From RUG100 sp050953425 (GTDB lineage Bacteria; Bacillota; Clostridia; Peptostreptococcales; Anaerovoracaceae), in the NCBI GenBank assembly GCA_050953425.1, contig JBMNMQ010000008.1, forward strand, positions 59,137 to 123,136: a stretch of DNA of 64,000 nucleotides. Direction: 5' to 3'. Each line of letters opens with the position of its first letter. The stretch's first letter is position 1. Shown in pieces: positions 43,424 to 51,798 of the stretch. The position numbers and the translations under genes are program-made. The notes below the pieces were generated by a model, which saw only the letters and a list, made by a program, of their open reading frames with translations, was not told the DNA's origin and did not search any database.

Positions 43424-43513
43424 TGCGGCAGTGCCGGAAGAAGAAACACGGGTGCGGCAGTGCCGGAGGAAGAAACACGGGCGCGGCAGTGCCGAAAGAA
43501 ATAGAAAAGGCGC
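43424..43513. repeat. 30-bp tandem repeat, three copies
   Basis: Units of gtgcggcagtgccggaag plus aagaaacacggg follow the stop of the TadE-like gene; the third copy is diverged. Confidence 0.85.
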
Positions 43514-43534
43514 AGCGGCGCCGGGAGGATGAAG

Positions 43535-44080
43535 ATGAATGTGGATTTGAGAAAAGAAAATTATCGCCTCGACATCCCCGCTGAACATCTGCACGATTAT
43601 GAAGAGCGGACGCTGACCAGCGGGCTCTGTGATTTCATTCTGCCGATGCAGTTTTATTTTCACGGCGAGCGCGTGGAGATGCTGTATCAATGCAGCGGCT
43701 ACACCTGTGCGGCGGAACTGCCGCTGACGACAGCGCGTCAGTATTTTGAGCTGCTGGCGAAGGCGATCGAATCGCTGTCGAAGGCCGGGGAATTTCTCCT
43801 CGATCCGGAGCGCATGTGCCTGACGCGGCAGACCGTCTTTTATCATCGCCGCTGCCGCGATGTGAAAATCGCCTACGTGCCGGCGGCAGCAGAACCGATC
43901 CCCTGCAAGCTGGCCGGCTTTGCCGAAGAGCTGGCCGGCAGCGCGGAAAAGCAGGAGCAGGCGCGGCAGATGCTGCAGCAGGCGGCGGAGGAAATTCGCA
44001 CACGGCATCTCGACTTTGCGGCGGCGCTGGAGTGTGTCGGTCGTCTGCGGCGCGAGATGCATGTCTGCGGTATTGAATGA
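43535..44080 (+). CDS. DUF6382 protein of the Tad cluster
   Basis: The 181-residue protein begins VDLRKENYRLDIP and resembles the DUF6382 domain found before FHA domains in Tad clusters of Bacillota; here no FHA domain follows. A helical C-terminal segment with EELAGSAEKQEQARQML makes up residues 125-170. ATG at 43535 has site gggagg 6 nt away. It ends the tad run; after it the DNA is decayed. Confidence 0.65.
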   Translation: MNVDLRKENYRLDIPAEHLHDYEERTLTSGLCDFILPMQFYFHGERVEMLYQCSGYTCAAELPLTTARQYFELLAKAIESLSKAGEFLLDPERMCLTRQTVFYHRRCRDVKIAYVPAAAEPIPCKLAGFAEELAGSAEKQEQARQMLQQAAEEIRTRHLDFAAALECVGRLRREMHVCGIE

Positions 44081-44170
44081 ATGCTTGAATGTATGAATAA
44101 TATATCATTCAATCAAAACTTAAATTGATGAATCTGTGTACGCATGCAAAGGATGAAAGTATGTCCTGGC

Positions 44171-44245
44171 GTTGACGCAATGAATATCGTTCTCTGTTGA
44201 CGCAATGAACATCGTTCCCTGTTGACGCAATGCATATCGTTTCCG
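44171..44245. repeat. 25-bp tandem repeat, three copies
   Basis: Three exact-length units beginning gttgacgcaatga at 44171, 44196 and 44221. Each contains a gttgac hexamer. Confidence 0.9.
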
Positions 44246-44293
44246 TCTTGGCGCGGTGTGTATAGTGTGTGATATATAAAGTGAGGCTGAAAT

Positions 44294-44478
44294 ATGAGAG
44301 CCAGATAAATGAAGAGGATGATCGAGGCGGATGGCTGGGTGTATAAAACTCGAAGAATTTTCATGATCAGTATACACATCCCTTGACAAGAGGCAAATGA
44401 CCATCCCGCATCATCATGGCGACTTCGTTCGAAGAACCGGGAAAAGCATATTGAAACAGCAGGGATTAAATGATCCGG
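44294..44478 (+). pseudogene. hicA: Decayed hicA toxin gene
   Basis: Reading across three frames gives MKRMIEADGWVYKTR, then FHDQYTHPLTRGK, then HHHGDFVRRTGKSILKQQG, the HicA toxin pattern (mRNA interferase of a double-stranded-RNA-binding fold). A TAA interrupts the head at 44306, and single-base deletions near 44357 and 44394 shift the frame. The toxin cannot be made from this copy. hicB remains follow at 44518. Confidence 0.8.
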
Positions 44479-44517
44479 TCGGCAGGTATGAATTTGCGCA
44501 GAGAGGAGAAACACAGC

Positions 44518-44583
44518 ATGAAACTTGTGTACCCGGCAATTTTCTACCCGTGTGAAGATGATTGCCCCGGCTTCTGCCGATGA
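44518..44583 (+). pseudogene. hicB: Truncated hicB antitoxin gene
   Basis: ATG at 44518 after gagaggag reads KLVYPAIFYPCEDD, the start of HicB antitoxins, and stops after 21 residues. The partner hicA remnant lies directly upstream, as in intact hicAB loci. Confidence 0.7.
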
Positions 44584-44756
44584 CATTTGTCGGCCTGACC
44601 GGCCGTATTGACTCGGCAGTTGAAAAGGAAAGACTGCCGGGATCCAACCGAGTGGAACGGTCGGGAAAAATCTACAGGAATGCAGTGAAGGACAGAAGCT
44701 TCCTCAAAACATAAATACGTATTTTATACGCATTTGCCTTGGCGTATGCGTCTTTG

Positions 44757-45065
44757 ATGCGTATCATCGCAGGAGAAAGCGGCGAACCGCAGAGATTTAA
44801 TAAAAACCAAAGCCTGGCGGTTTCAGACTTTACTCGCATGGCGGCAAGACGATACCAATCAGCGCGGAATAATGAGGAAACCGATCCACGTCGCAGAATA
44901 ATTAATGAGATTGCCGCAAAGAAAATACGAAACGGCGGGGCTGAAACAGCCTTTGTTTCTCCTGCGTATAAGGGAGTGCGTAATAAATACGGCGTTTCCG
45001 GCTTTCTTATCCAACAAAGCGGCGGCGCTGCCTGGTCTTCGCCCCGGGCTTTAGATCTGCACTGA
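44757..45065 (+). CDS. Hypothetical frame in decayed DNA
   Basis: A 102-codon frame starts MRIIAGESGEPQRFNKNQSL. I do not recognise it and there is no ribosome site. The composition is less GC-rich than the neighbouring genes. It may be a fragment of a mobile gene or noise; nothing else in 44584-45338 can be supported. Confidence 0.2.
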   Translation: MRIIAGESGEPQRFNKNQSLAVSDFTRMAARRYQSARNNEETDPRRRIINEIAAKKIRNGGAETAFVSPAYKGVRNKYGVSGFLIQQSGGAAWSSPRALDLH

Positions 45066-45338
45066 AGGAAATAGTTATGCAGATGTCATTTCAATGGCAG
45101 TAGATGCTATCGCCAGCAGAAATTTGATACAGATCCACCAAAGCCGTCTGATTATGCGCATGTCATGAAAGAAGCGACGGGAGACGTAGATACAGGAGAA
45201 ACTGCCGCTGGAGACCGTGCGGGAGATCGTCGGCTGTTGGTCCGGATGCCGGAAAATCAAATGCGTGCCGCTAAAATCTGGGCTGAATCGCTAAAATCTG
45301 GTATCGATAGTATGCGGCAGGTATCGTTGAGAATGTGT

Positions 45339-45418
45339 TATACTGTTCATAGCGATTGAATGTCCTTTCGTTAGGGTTTTATGGTAACAATTATTCTAAC
45401 GGACTCAATCGCTTTTTT
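45339..45418 (+). ncRNA. Promoter-like box followed by a long terminator hairpin
   Basis: TATACT (45339-45344) precedes a composite stem: gcgattga (45352) with tcaatcgc (45405), and inside it gtcc with ggac, and gttag with ctaac. Six T residues follow at 45413. It could be a very short RNA or simply a terminator. No good -35 box is seen. Confidence 0.35.
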
Positions 45419-45659
45419 CTACTCCTGAGGTCTCACATCTATTGTAAAGCTACAGTCAGATGTTCAAAAAATAAAATGCGCATATTGCTGACCTGTACGG
45501 TTTCGAGTAAAATTATTTATTGTCGATAGCACATGCTGACTCGGCTGCGAAGCCCCGCATCAGTTCGGTCAAGACACCAACGCAGAGACGCAGCGATGCG
45601 TCCGCGCAGTCAGCGGGGTTACAGTGTCGATTCCCGACAGCCGGGTTGTCCCAGGGGAA

Positions 45660-45970
45660 AATGCGGCGCGTGCCCGGCAGTGGGCACCGGGAGAATGTCG
45701 GCGCTTATCTGGCAGTGAGTACCGGGAAAAATGTCAGCGCGTGCCTGGCAGTGAGCCCCGGGGAGAATGTCAGCGCGTGCCTGGCAATGGGCGCCGGGAG
45801 AACGTCGGCGCTTATCTGGCAGTGAGTACCGGAAAAAATGCGGCGCGTGCCCGGCAATGGGCGCCGGGAGAATGTCGGCGCGTGCCTGGCAGTGAGTCCC
45901 GGGGAGAATGTCGGCGCGTGCCTGGCAATGGGCACCGGGAGAATGTCGGTGTGTGCCTGGCAGACGGTAC
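45660..45970. repeat. 35/36-bp minisatellite, about nine copies
   Basis: Units of the type tggcagtgagtaccggg plus agaatgtcggcgcgtgcc recur at 35- or 36-bp spacing up to the start of the lipoprotein gene. Copies fall into two alternating forms (gcttatctggcag and gcgtgcctggca). There are no spacers, so it is not a CRISPR array. Confidence 0.93.
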
Positions 45971-45982
45971 CGTGGAGGAGTT

Positions 45983-46591
45983 ATGAACAGAAAAGCAATA
46001 CTAAGATGCAAATGTCTCAAATCCGTTAAATTCCTGCTGGTCTGTACGCTGGCCATTGCGATAGCGTTCGCCTTTGCGGCTTGCGGCGGAGAAAATGATT
46101 CCGGCGGCAAAGACGCCGGGGACAGCCGGGATAGCAGCCAGAGCAAAACGACGATTACGGTTACTTCCGACAATCTCCATGACGGCGTCTGGGATACAGA
46201 GATCACGCATCTGTCGGGCGGCAGAAATGAGTCCCCGGAGCTCACCTGGAATGCGGTGGATGGAGCCGAGGAATATGCGATCATCATGCTCGACCCCGAT
46301 GCGGAAAACTGGATGCACTGGCGTGTAACGGGGCTGAAGGACACGCACCTTGATGAAGGGAAAACGCCTGCCGAGGGAAAATACAGAGGACCGAATCCGC
46401 CGAAGGGAACGCACCGCTATGTTGTCACGGTTTATGCCCTGAAAGCGCCGGCTGACAGCGTGCCCGGAAACTTCGGCGGCGCCAACAAGGATGCCGGCAA
46501 GATTCGGGAGGCATTCGATACATCGGATGGAGAAACGGGAAATATTCTCTGTGAAGGGACGCTGGAGGGTACGGTTTCGGCTGAGCAGTGA
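45983..46591 (+). CDS. PEBP-family (YbhB/YbcL) lipoprotein
   Basis: The 202-residue protein has a signal peptide with lipobox FAAC (Cys about 34) and a Ser/Gly/Asp linker, then a phosphatidylethanolamine-binding fold: LTWNAVDGAEEYAIIMLDPDAENWMHW and GPNPPKGTHRYVVTVYAL. It should be tethered outside the membrane. The ligand is unknown. ATG at 45983 follows gtggaggagtt. It lies alone in a decayed region; it is the only intact gene between 44.1 and 47.2 kb. Confidence 0.9.
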   Translation: MNRKAILRCKCLKSVKFLLVCTLAIAIAFAFAACGGENDSGGKDAGDSRDSSQSKTTITVTSDNLHDGVWDTEITHLSGGRNESPELTWNAVDGAEEYAIIMLDPDAENWMHWRVTGLKDTHLDEGKTPAEGKYRGPNPPKGTHRYVVTVYALKAPADSVPGNFGGANKDAGKIREAFDTSDGETGNILCEGTLEGTVSAEQ

Positions 46592-46707
46592 CCGATCGCG
46601 TCACCCGCTGTGAAGAAGAATCATTATTGACGACAAGACCCTCCGCGATAATATAAATATACTGGATAGTAAATTTACCGGGATGCCTGAATCATGAGGG
46701 AAATTTA

Positions 46708-46952
46708 ATGAAGAACGATCGACTTAATGCGGCACCGTCCGGTGCGACCATTGCAGAGCAGTTCAGTGACAGCAGGGTGGCACAAGTGAAATTCGCCGCC
46801 GAATGAATCTGCCCGAAGAACATGCCGGCAGGCTGATCAGCGGCGAAGCGCGGTTGACGCAGGAGCTCGCCGCTCATCCGGAAGCGGTCCTCGGCGTTCC
46901 GGTAGCATTCCGTGTCAGGCTGGAAGCCGGATACAGGAAAAGCGGAACGTGA
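46708..46952 (+). pseudogene. Frameshifted HigA-like antitoxin gene
   Basis: From ATG 46708 the frame ends early at VKFAAE and TGA. One base later the protein continues MNLPEEHAGRLISGEARL and VLGVPVAFRVRLEAGYRKSG, the helix-turn-helix and tail of HigA-type (XRE) antidote proteins. A single-base deletion near 46802 explains the break. No HigB toxin lies next to it. Confidence 0.75.
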
Positions 46953-46988
46953 TCGTTACCGTGAGCAGAATAATAAACGCACCGTAAA

Positions 46989-47222
46989 ACAACGATATCG
47001 CAGTGCACCGCAACGAATATTGCGGCAAATCGCAACGAATATTGCGGCAAATCGCAACGAATATCGCGGCAAACCGCAACGAATATTGCGGCAAATCGCA
47101 ACGAATATCAGCGGCAAATCGCAACGAATATTGCGGCAAATCGCAACGAATATCACAGTGAATCGCCATGGATATCGCAGTGCATCGCAACGAATATCGC
47201 AGTGCACCGCTATGACCGCAAT
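46989..47222. repeat. 22-bp minisatellite, eleven copies
   Basis: Units of caacgaatattgcggcaaat plus cg occur at 22-bp spacing from 46989 to 47210, with one 23-bp step at 47099. The outer copies have the variant gatatcgcagtgca. Confidence 0.93.
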
Positions 47223-47231
47223 GAATAAACC

Positions 47232-47564
47232 TTGCGCCCGGCTCCGCGCTGTGCTATTTATAGACAGGAAGAGTGGAGCGATCAGCAGGCGCTTTCGCCG
47301 GCAAACGTAAATATCATTCTTTGGCCGGACAAGAACGTCAAGGGAATAATGGAGAAGGCCCGCGCGGAAATGGGCTTTTCCATGAGCACGGCTTTTACGA
47401 TCTTTGCCAGGAAAGCGGCAAGGGAGGGACGCCTGCCCTCTGCAATCAGCGCGCATCCATTCTGCTCCGGGAGCAATACGGCGTTCATGCGCCGCGGCAT
47501 GGCGGAGCCGAACGCCGGCAAGGGGCCGGCGCGCAAACTGACAGACGAGCTGATAGAAGAATAA
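47232..47564 (+). CDS. Orphan RelB/DinJ-family antitoxin, start uncertain
   Basis: Residues from about 24 on read NVNIILWPDKNVKGIMEKARAEMGFSMSTAFTIFARKAAREGRLP, the ribbon-helix-helix of RelB/DinJ antitoxins. The usual initiating Met is missing; the frame opens at TTG 47232 in the edge of the minisatellite, with no ribosome site. No toxin of the RelE/YafQ type follows. It may be a headless relic. Confidence 0.5.
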   Translation: MRPAPRCAIYRQEEWSDQQALSPANVNIILWPDKNVKGIMEKARAEMGFSMSTAFTIFARKAAREGRLPSAISAHPFCSGSNTAFMRRGMAEPNAGKGPARKLTDELIEE

Positions 47565-47575
47565 AACGGACATCT

Positions 47576-49153
47576 ATGACAGACATCATTCATAAATACG
47601 GAGCCTTCATCGACCGGCAGGTACCGCGGCACCCGATTTTCAGCCGCCGGCTGCTGGTCACGGGCCTGCGGGCTTACGGTTTCAAGCTCAACCATCGACC
47701 GGATCCGCGGCTTCCGCAGAGCCGCCAGTACATCGCCAGTCTGCTCAACGACATCGTCGTTGATCTGCTGACGCATTCCGAGCACGCTGCGCTGACGAGC
47801 GTCTTCATGCCCTGCGAAATGCTGCAGGTCATGGGCATCCGCTCGCTGTGCGCGGAGCTCTATTCCTGCTTTGTCAACGGGACGCACGCGGAAAAGGCTT
47901 TCATCGAGACGGCGGAGGAGGAGGGCATCGCCGAGACGTTCTGCTCCTATCACAAAATTCTCCTCGGGAGCGCTTACAGCGGCGTGCTGCCCAAGCCGGC
48001 GATGATCGTCAATACATCGCTGGTCTGCGATGCCAACAATCTGACGTTCCGGGCGCTTTCCGACCATTACCGGGTTCCGCAGTTTTATCTCGACGTGCCG
48101 CCGTACGACAGCGACGAGAGCGTGCAGTACGTGGCCGGCCAGCTGCGGGAGCTGAAGACGTATCTCGAAGATCTGACGCACCGCGCCTTTGACGAGGAAA
48201 AGCTGAAGGAGACGGTGGCCCGCTCCGGCCGCACGATCGAGAACCTGCGCGCGACCCAGCCGCTGCGCCGGGATCACTGGCTCGCCGGCGACATCGCTTC
48301 GGAGCTCTATGAGATCTACGCCACGCACATGGGCCTCGGCACGCCGGAAGCGGAGCGCTATACCGAGATGCTGCGGCGGGATTTCGCGGCCGCGCCGAAG
48401 ATCGAAAGCGGCGGGAGAAGCGGTTCCGATGATCGCGGTGTCGGCTTCGACCATCGTGGCGCCGGTTCCGAGAAACAAGCCGTCTTCGACAGCTCCTTCG
48501 GCTCCGCAGACTGCAGCAGGACCAATGCTTCCGACAGCTCTTTCGGCTCCGCAGGCTGCGGCAGAGCCAATGCCTCCGACAGCTCTTTCGGCTCCGCAGG
48601 CTGCGGCAGAGCCAACGTCTTCGGCAGCTTCGCCGGCTCCGCAGGCTGCGGCAGAGCCAACGTTTCCGGCAGCTCCGCCGTCTCCGGCAGATCCGGTCGA
48701 CGGGGAACGCACGGCACGCGCATTCTTTGGATTCACACGATTCCCAACTGGCAGGAGCCGGTGCGCGAGATGTTCAATCTCAGCGAACGGGCGCAGATCA
48801 TCGGCTGCGACCTGAACTGGGACAGCCTGCTGCCGATGGATCCGCAGCACCCGTACGAGAGCATGGCGCGGCGTCTGACCGCCAGCACGTTCAACGGCGG
48901 CGGCATCCGGCGCATCGAGGCGGCGATCGAGATGGCGGAAAAGCTGCGCGCGGACGGCGCGGTGATCTTCTGCCACTGGGGCTGCAAGCAGACGATGGGG
49001 TTGTCGACGCAGTGCAAAAAACGGCTCGAGGAAGCCGGCTTTCCGACGCTGATCCTCAACGGAGACGGCTGCGATGAAAGCAATTCGTCGGACGGACAGG
49101 TGGCAACGCGACTGAACGCGTTCATGGAGATGCTGGAAGGAAAGAGACGATGA
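47576..49153 (+). CDS. 2-hydroxyacyl-CoA dehydratase-family protein with repeat insert
   Basis: The 525-residue protein resembles HgdB/YjiM-type subunits, which hold a [4Fe-4S] cluster and dehydrate 2-hydroxyacyl-CoA in anaerobes. Cysteines in MPCEMLQVMG, ICHWGCKQ (as FCHWGCKQTMG) and NGDGCDES are candidate ligands. Between the two halves, at about 305-364, a Ser/Gly/Ala/Cys repeat is inserted. The start follows only a weak site. The stop overlaps the next gene by 4 bp. The substrate is unknown. Confidence 0.8.
   Translation: MTDIIHKYGAFIDRQVPRHPIFSRRLLVTGLRAYGFKLNHRPDPRLPQSRQYIASLLNDIVVDLLTHSEHAALTSVFMPCEMLQVMGIRSLCAELYSCFVNGTHAEKAFIETAEEEGIAETFCSYHKILLGSAYSGVLPKPAMIVNTSLVCDANNLTFRALSDHYRVPQFYLDVPPYDSDESVQYVAGQLRELKTYLEDLTHRAFDEEKLKETVARSGRTIENLRATQPLRRDHWLAGDIASELYEIYATHMGLGTPEAERYTEMLRRDFAAAPKIESGGRSGSDDRGVGFDHRGAGSEKQAVFDSSFGSADCSRTNASDSSFGSAGCGRANASDSSFGSAGCGRANVFGSFAGSAGCGRANVSGSSAVSGRSGRRGTHGTRILWIHTIPNWQEPVREMFNLSERAQIIGCDLNWDSLLPMDPQHPYESMARRLTASTFNGGGIRRIEAAIEMAEKLRADGAVIFCHWGCKQTMGLSTQCKKRLEEAGFPTLILNGDGCDESNSSDGQVATRLNAFMEMLEGKRR
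48488..48667 (+). repeat. 45-bp coding repeat, four copies
   Basis: Four 15-residue units of DSSFGSAGCGRANAS type lie between the two halves of the dehydratase. The last unit is diverged. Each has one Cys. Confidence 0.88.
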
Positions 49154-51072
49154 AGCGTACGGACAATGACAGAAATACGGTCTACTACGCCTGCAAGTAC
49201 ACGCCCGTGGAGCTGCTCGAGGGCTGCGGCGCGGTCTGCCGCCGGCTGGATCCGGCACCGGCCAATTTTGACTGCGCGGACGCCTGCGCGCATCCGAATC
49301 TATGCGGCTTTGGCAAGGGCATCCTCGAAGCGGTGCATGAAGCGGCGCATGTGAACCAGGTACATGCGAGCCCGGCTCATGCGCGCCCGGTAAACGCAAA
49401 CCCAGCGAATGCGGGCCCAATGCATGCGAACCCGGCGGATGCGAGCCCGGCTCATGCGCGCCCGGTAAACGCAAACCCAGCGAATGCGAACCCGATGCAT
49501 GCGAACCCAGCGAATGCGAGGCCGGTGAAAGTGAACCCGGTGCATGAACCGACGCATGAGGACCCGATGCAAGCAGGCCCGGTGCGGGCGCTGATTCTGA
49601 CCGACTGCTGCGATGTGATGCGGCGCGTGTACGATGTGCTGCAGCAGGAGGGTCTCGTCGACTTCCTCTATTTCCTGCCCCTGCCGCACAAGAGCGGGGA
49701 GCGGGATGTGCAGCTCTTTGAGCAGGCACTGCGTCATCTGGCCAAAGGCTGGAGCGAGTATTCCGCGCGGCCGTTTCGCTGGCAGGACGCCGCAGAGGCC
49801 TGGGAAGAAAGCCGCCGCCAGGCCGCCGCGGCCGACGTCAGCGGTCCGCACCTCAGCGTCAGCGGCGCCCACGCGGGAGACCTTTTGATGCGCAGCATCA
49901 CTTCGCGCTTTGATCTGCCGGTGACCGACGATACCTGCTCCGGCAGCCGCCGGCTGACGCCGCCGCTCGGGCCCGTTTACGACGAAGATTCGTTTTTCCG
50001 CAGCTATGCGGCCGGCTTGCTGCGGCAGGAACGGCCCTGCATGCGGATGCTTGACCGGCACGGCAGCGATTTCCCCGAGGACGCCGCGGGCATCGTCCTG
50101 CACACGGTGAAATTCTGCGATTACTACAGCTTCTATTACCATGACATGCGGCAGCACTGCGCTGTGCCGCTGCTGAAGATCGAAACCGACGGCACGCCGC
50201 AGAGCAGCGGGCAGATTGCGACGCGGCTCGATGCGTTTGCCGAAACCCTGCACGTCAGGAGAAGGGAAGAGCCAGCAATGAAGGAGAACATCGAAAACAT
50301 CGAGTTCGCGGCCGGGGTGGACAGCGGCTCGACGAGCACAGACGCCGTAGTGATGAATGCCGACGGCGAGATCCTCGGCACGGCGATCGTCGCCACCGGA
50401 ATCGGCGCGGCCCGGGCCGCCGAGGAAGCGCTGACCGCCGCGCTGCAGCAGGCGGGCTGCCGCCGGGAAGACCTCGACGCCCTGGTGACGACCGGCTACG
50501 GCCGGGAAACGACCGGCCTTTCGGACGCTTCCGTCACCGAGATCACCTGCCACGCGCGCGGCGCGCATTTTCTCGACCCGCAGGTGCGCACGGTCATCGA
50601 TATCGGCGGCCAGGACTCCAAGGTGATCCGCCTCGATGAAAGCGGCCGGGTGGTGAACTTTGTCATGAACGACAAATGCGCCGCCGGCACCGGGCGCTTT
50701 CTCGATATGATGGCCCGGGCGCTGCATATGGATCTGGAGGAGTTCAGCCGCCGGGGACTGGAGTGGGACCGCGATCTCACGATTTCCAGCATGTGCACGG
50801 TCTTTGCCGAGAGCGAAGTCGTGTCGCTGGTTGCCGACAACACGCCGCCGCAGGACATCATCCACGGGCTCAACAAAGCGGTCGCCGGCAAGACGGCTTC
50901 GCTGGCGCACCGCCTCGGCGGCGAACCGGCTTATATGATGACCGGCGGCGTCGCGCAGAATAAAGGAGTGGTCGCGGCGCTCGAGGAAAAGCTGGGTGAG
51001 CCGGTCCGCGTGCCCGCGCAGGCGCAGCTGTGCGGCGCGATCGGTGCGGCGCTGATCGCGCTGGGGAAATAG
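49150..51072 (+). CDS. Fused 2-hydroxyacyl-CoA dehydratase subunit and activase
   Basis: Residues 1-375 resemble a second dehydratase-like subunit (KYTPVELLEGCGAVCRRL; DTCSGSRR; KFCDYYSFYY; IETDG). Residues about 385-640 are an HgdC/BadF-type ATP-dependent activator: GVDSGSTSTDAVVM, TTGYGRETTG, DIGGQDSKVI, and cluster Cys in NDKCAAGTGRFLD and SSMCTVFAESEVV. The activator injects one electron at the cost of ATP. Usually these are separate genes; here they share a frame. A Pro/Asn/Ala repeat at about 66-135 is unusual. Confidence 0.83.
   Translation: MKRTDNDRNTVYYACKYTPVELLEGCGAVCRRLDPAPANFDCADACAHPNLCGFGKGILEAVHEAAHVNQVHASPAHARPVNANPANAGPMHANPADASPAHARPVNANPANANPMHANPANARPVKVNPVHEPTHEDPMQAGPVRALILTDCCDVMRRVYDVLQQEGLVDFLYFLPLPHKSGERDVQLFEQALRHLAKGWSEYSARPFRWQDAAEAWEESRRQAAAADVSGPHLSVSGAHAGDLLMRSITSRFDLPVTDDTCSGSRRLTPPLGPVYDEDSFFRSYAAGLLRQERPCMRMLDRHGSDFPEDAAGIVLHTVKFCDYYSFYYHDMRQHCAVPLLKIETDGTPQSSGQIATRLDAFAETLHVRRREEPAMKENIENIEFAAGVDSGSTSTDAVVMNADGEILGTAIVATGIGAARAAEEALTAALQQAGCRREDLDALVTTGYGRETTGLSDASVTEITCHARGAHFLDPQVRTVIDIGGQDSKVIRLDESGRVVNFVMNDKCAAGTGRFLDMMARALHMDLEEFSRRGLEWDRDLTISSMCTVFAESEVVSLVADNTPPQDIIHGLNKAVAGKTASLAHRLGGEPAYMMTGGVAQNKGVVAALEEKLGEPVRVPAQAQLCGAIGAALIALGK
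49371..49520 (+). repeat. 75-bp coding repeat, two copies, built of 15-bp subunits
   Basis: Two 25-residue units (PAHARPVNANPANA and so on) made of 5-residue PxxAx steps. Flanking sequence is a diverged continuation on both sides. Confidence 0.88.
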
Positions 51073-51152
51073 CGGCAGGAGGCCAGTGCGGAAGCGGCGG
51101 CGCTGATCGCGCCGGGGAAATAGCGGCAGGAGGCCAGTGCGGAAGCGGCGAT
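51051..51152 (+). repeat. 51-bp duplication of the activase gene end
   Basis: Bases 51051-51101, including the last codons and the stop, are repeated at 51102-51152 with few changes. The second copy lies downstream of the stop. Confidence 0.88.
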
Positions 51153-51376
51153 GCAGCTCTTACGGTGCGAGTAAGCAGCCCCGGAAGCGGCATCTGAAGA
51201 ACGAAACGCTGCAAAAGCTTCCGAAAACAAAAAGTTTTGCAGCTCAGTGCAGCAACTTTCGAAATCCGGAAGTTTTTGCATAATCTTATTGTAAGGAGTC
51301 CGGCCGGTTGTCCGGTGATCTGTACCAAACGTAATCGCGGGAGATGTCTCGGATGATCGATCCGCGCGAACTGCAG
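51153..51376. other. Spacer with interleaved inverted repeats
   Basis: No gene. ctgcaaaa (51209) and ttttgcag (51234) can pair, and cttccgaaaac elements recur in both orientations to 51280, so several alternative hairpins are possible; they may terminate the dehydratase operon. Confidence 0.5.
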
Positions 51377-51540
51377 CTGCGATGCAAAGCGCGTCCGGTT
51401 ATTGCTGCGACGCAAAACCGCGTCCGGTTTTTACTGCGACGAAAAGCCGCGACCCGTTTGCAGCTGCGATGCAAAGCGCGTCCGGTTTTTACTGCGACGA
51501 AAAGCCGCGTCCCGTTTGCGACGAAAAGCCGCGCTCCGTT
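51377..51540. repeat. 28-30-bp minisatellite, about six copies
   Basis: Units beginning ctgcgacgaaaagccgcgtc start at 51377, 51405, 51434, 51464 and 51492, with a short last copy. Two unit types alternate (gatgcaaagcgcg and gacgaaaagccgcg). The gap from 51541 to 51798 shows no gene. Confidence 0.88.
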
Positions 51541-51798
51541 CCCGTTGAAACCGCCCGGCGGCTGGGATATAATAGCGGGAGATGCGCGGCGGACGGCGAA
51601 CTCGCATGCGGAAATACGCTGGGAACGCGTATGCCAATGCACCGAGAATTCATATGGCGGCGGTGCACTGCAAAGAGGTGCACTGCAGCTGCATGCAGCT
51701 GCCAGCCGCAAAGCGCCGGATGCATCGCGCGGCGAAACGCAACGGCATCAGCCTGCCGAAACCGCATCCATTCAAGACGAACAAGTACAAGGAGCAAC

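Noticed and set aside
45165..45359. Small plus-strand gene in the decayed region
   Set aside because: No recognised motif and no ribosome site; a direct repeat cgctaaaatctgg lies inside it.
51382..51798. N-terminal extension of RarA
   Set aside because: The frame is open by chance through repeats; the domain begins at 51799 with a good ribosome site.
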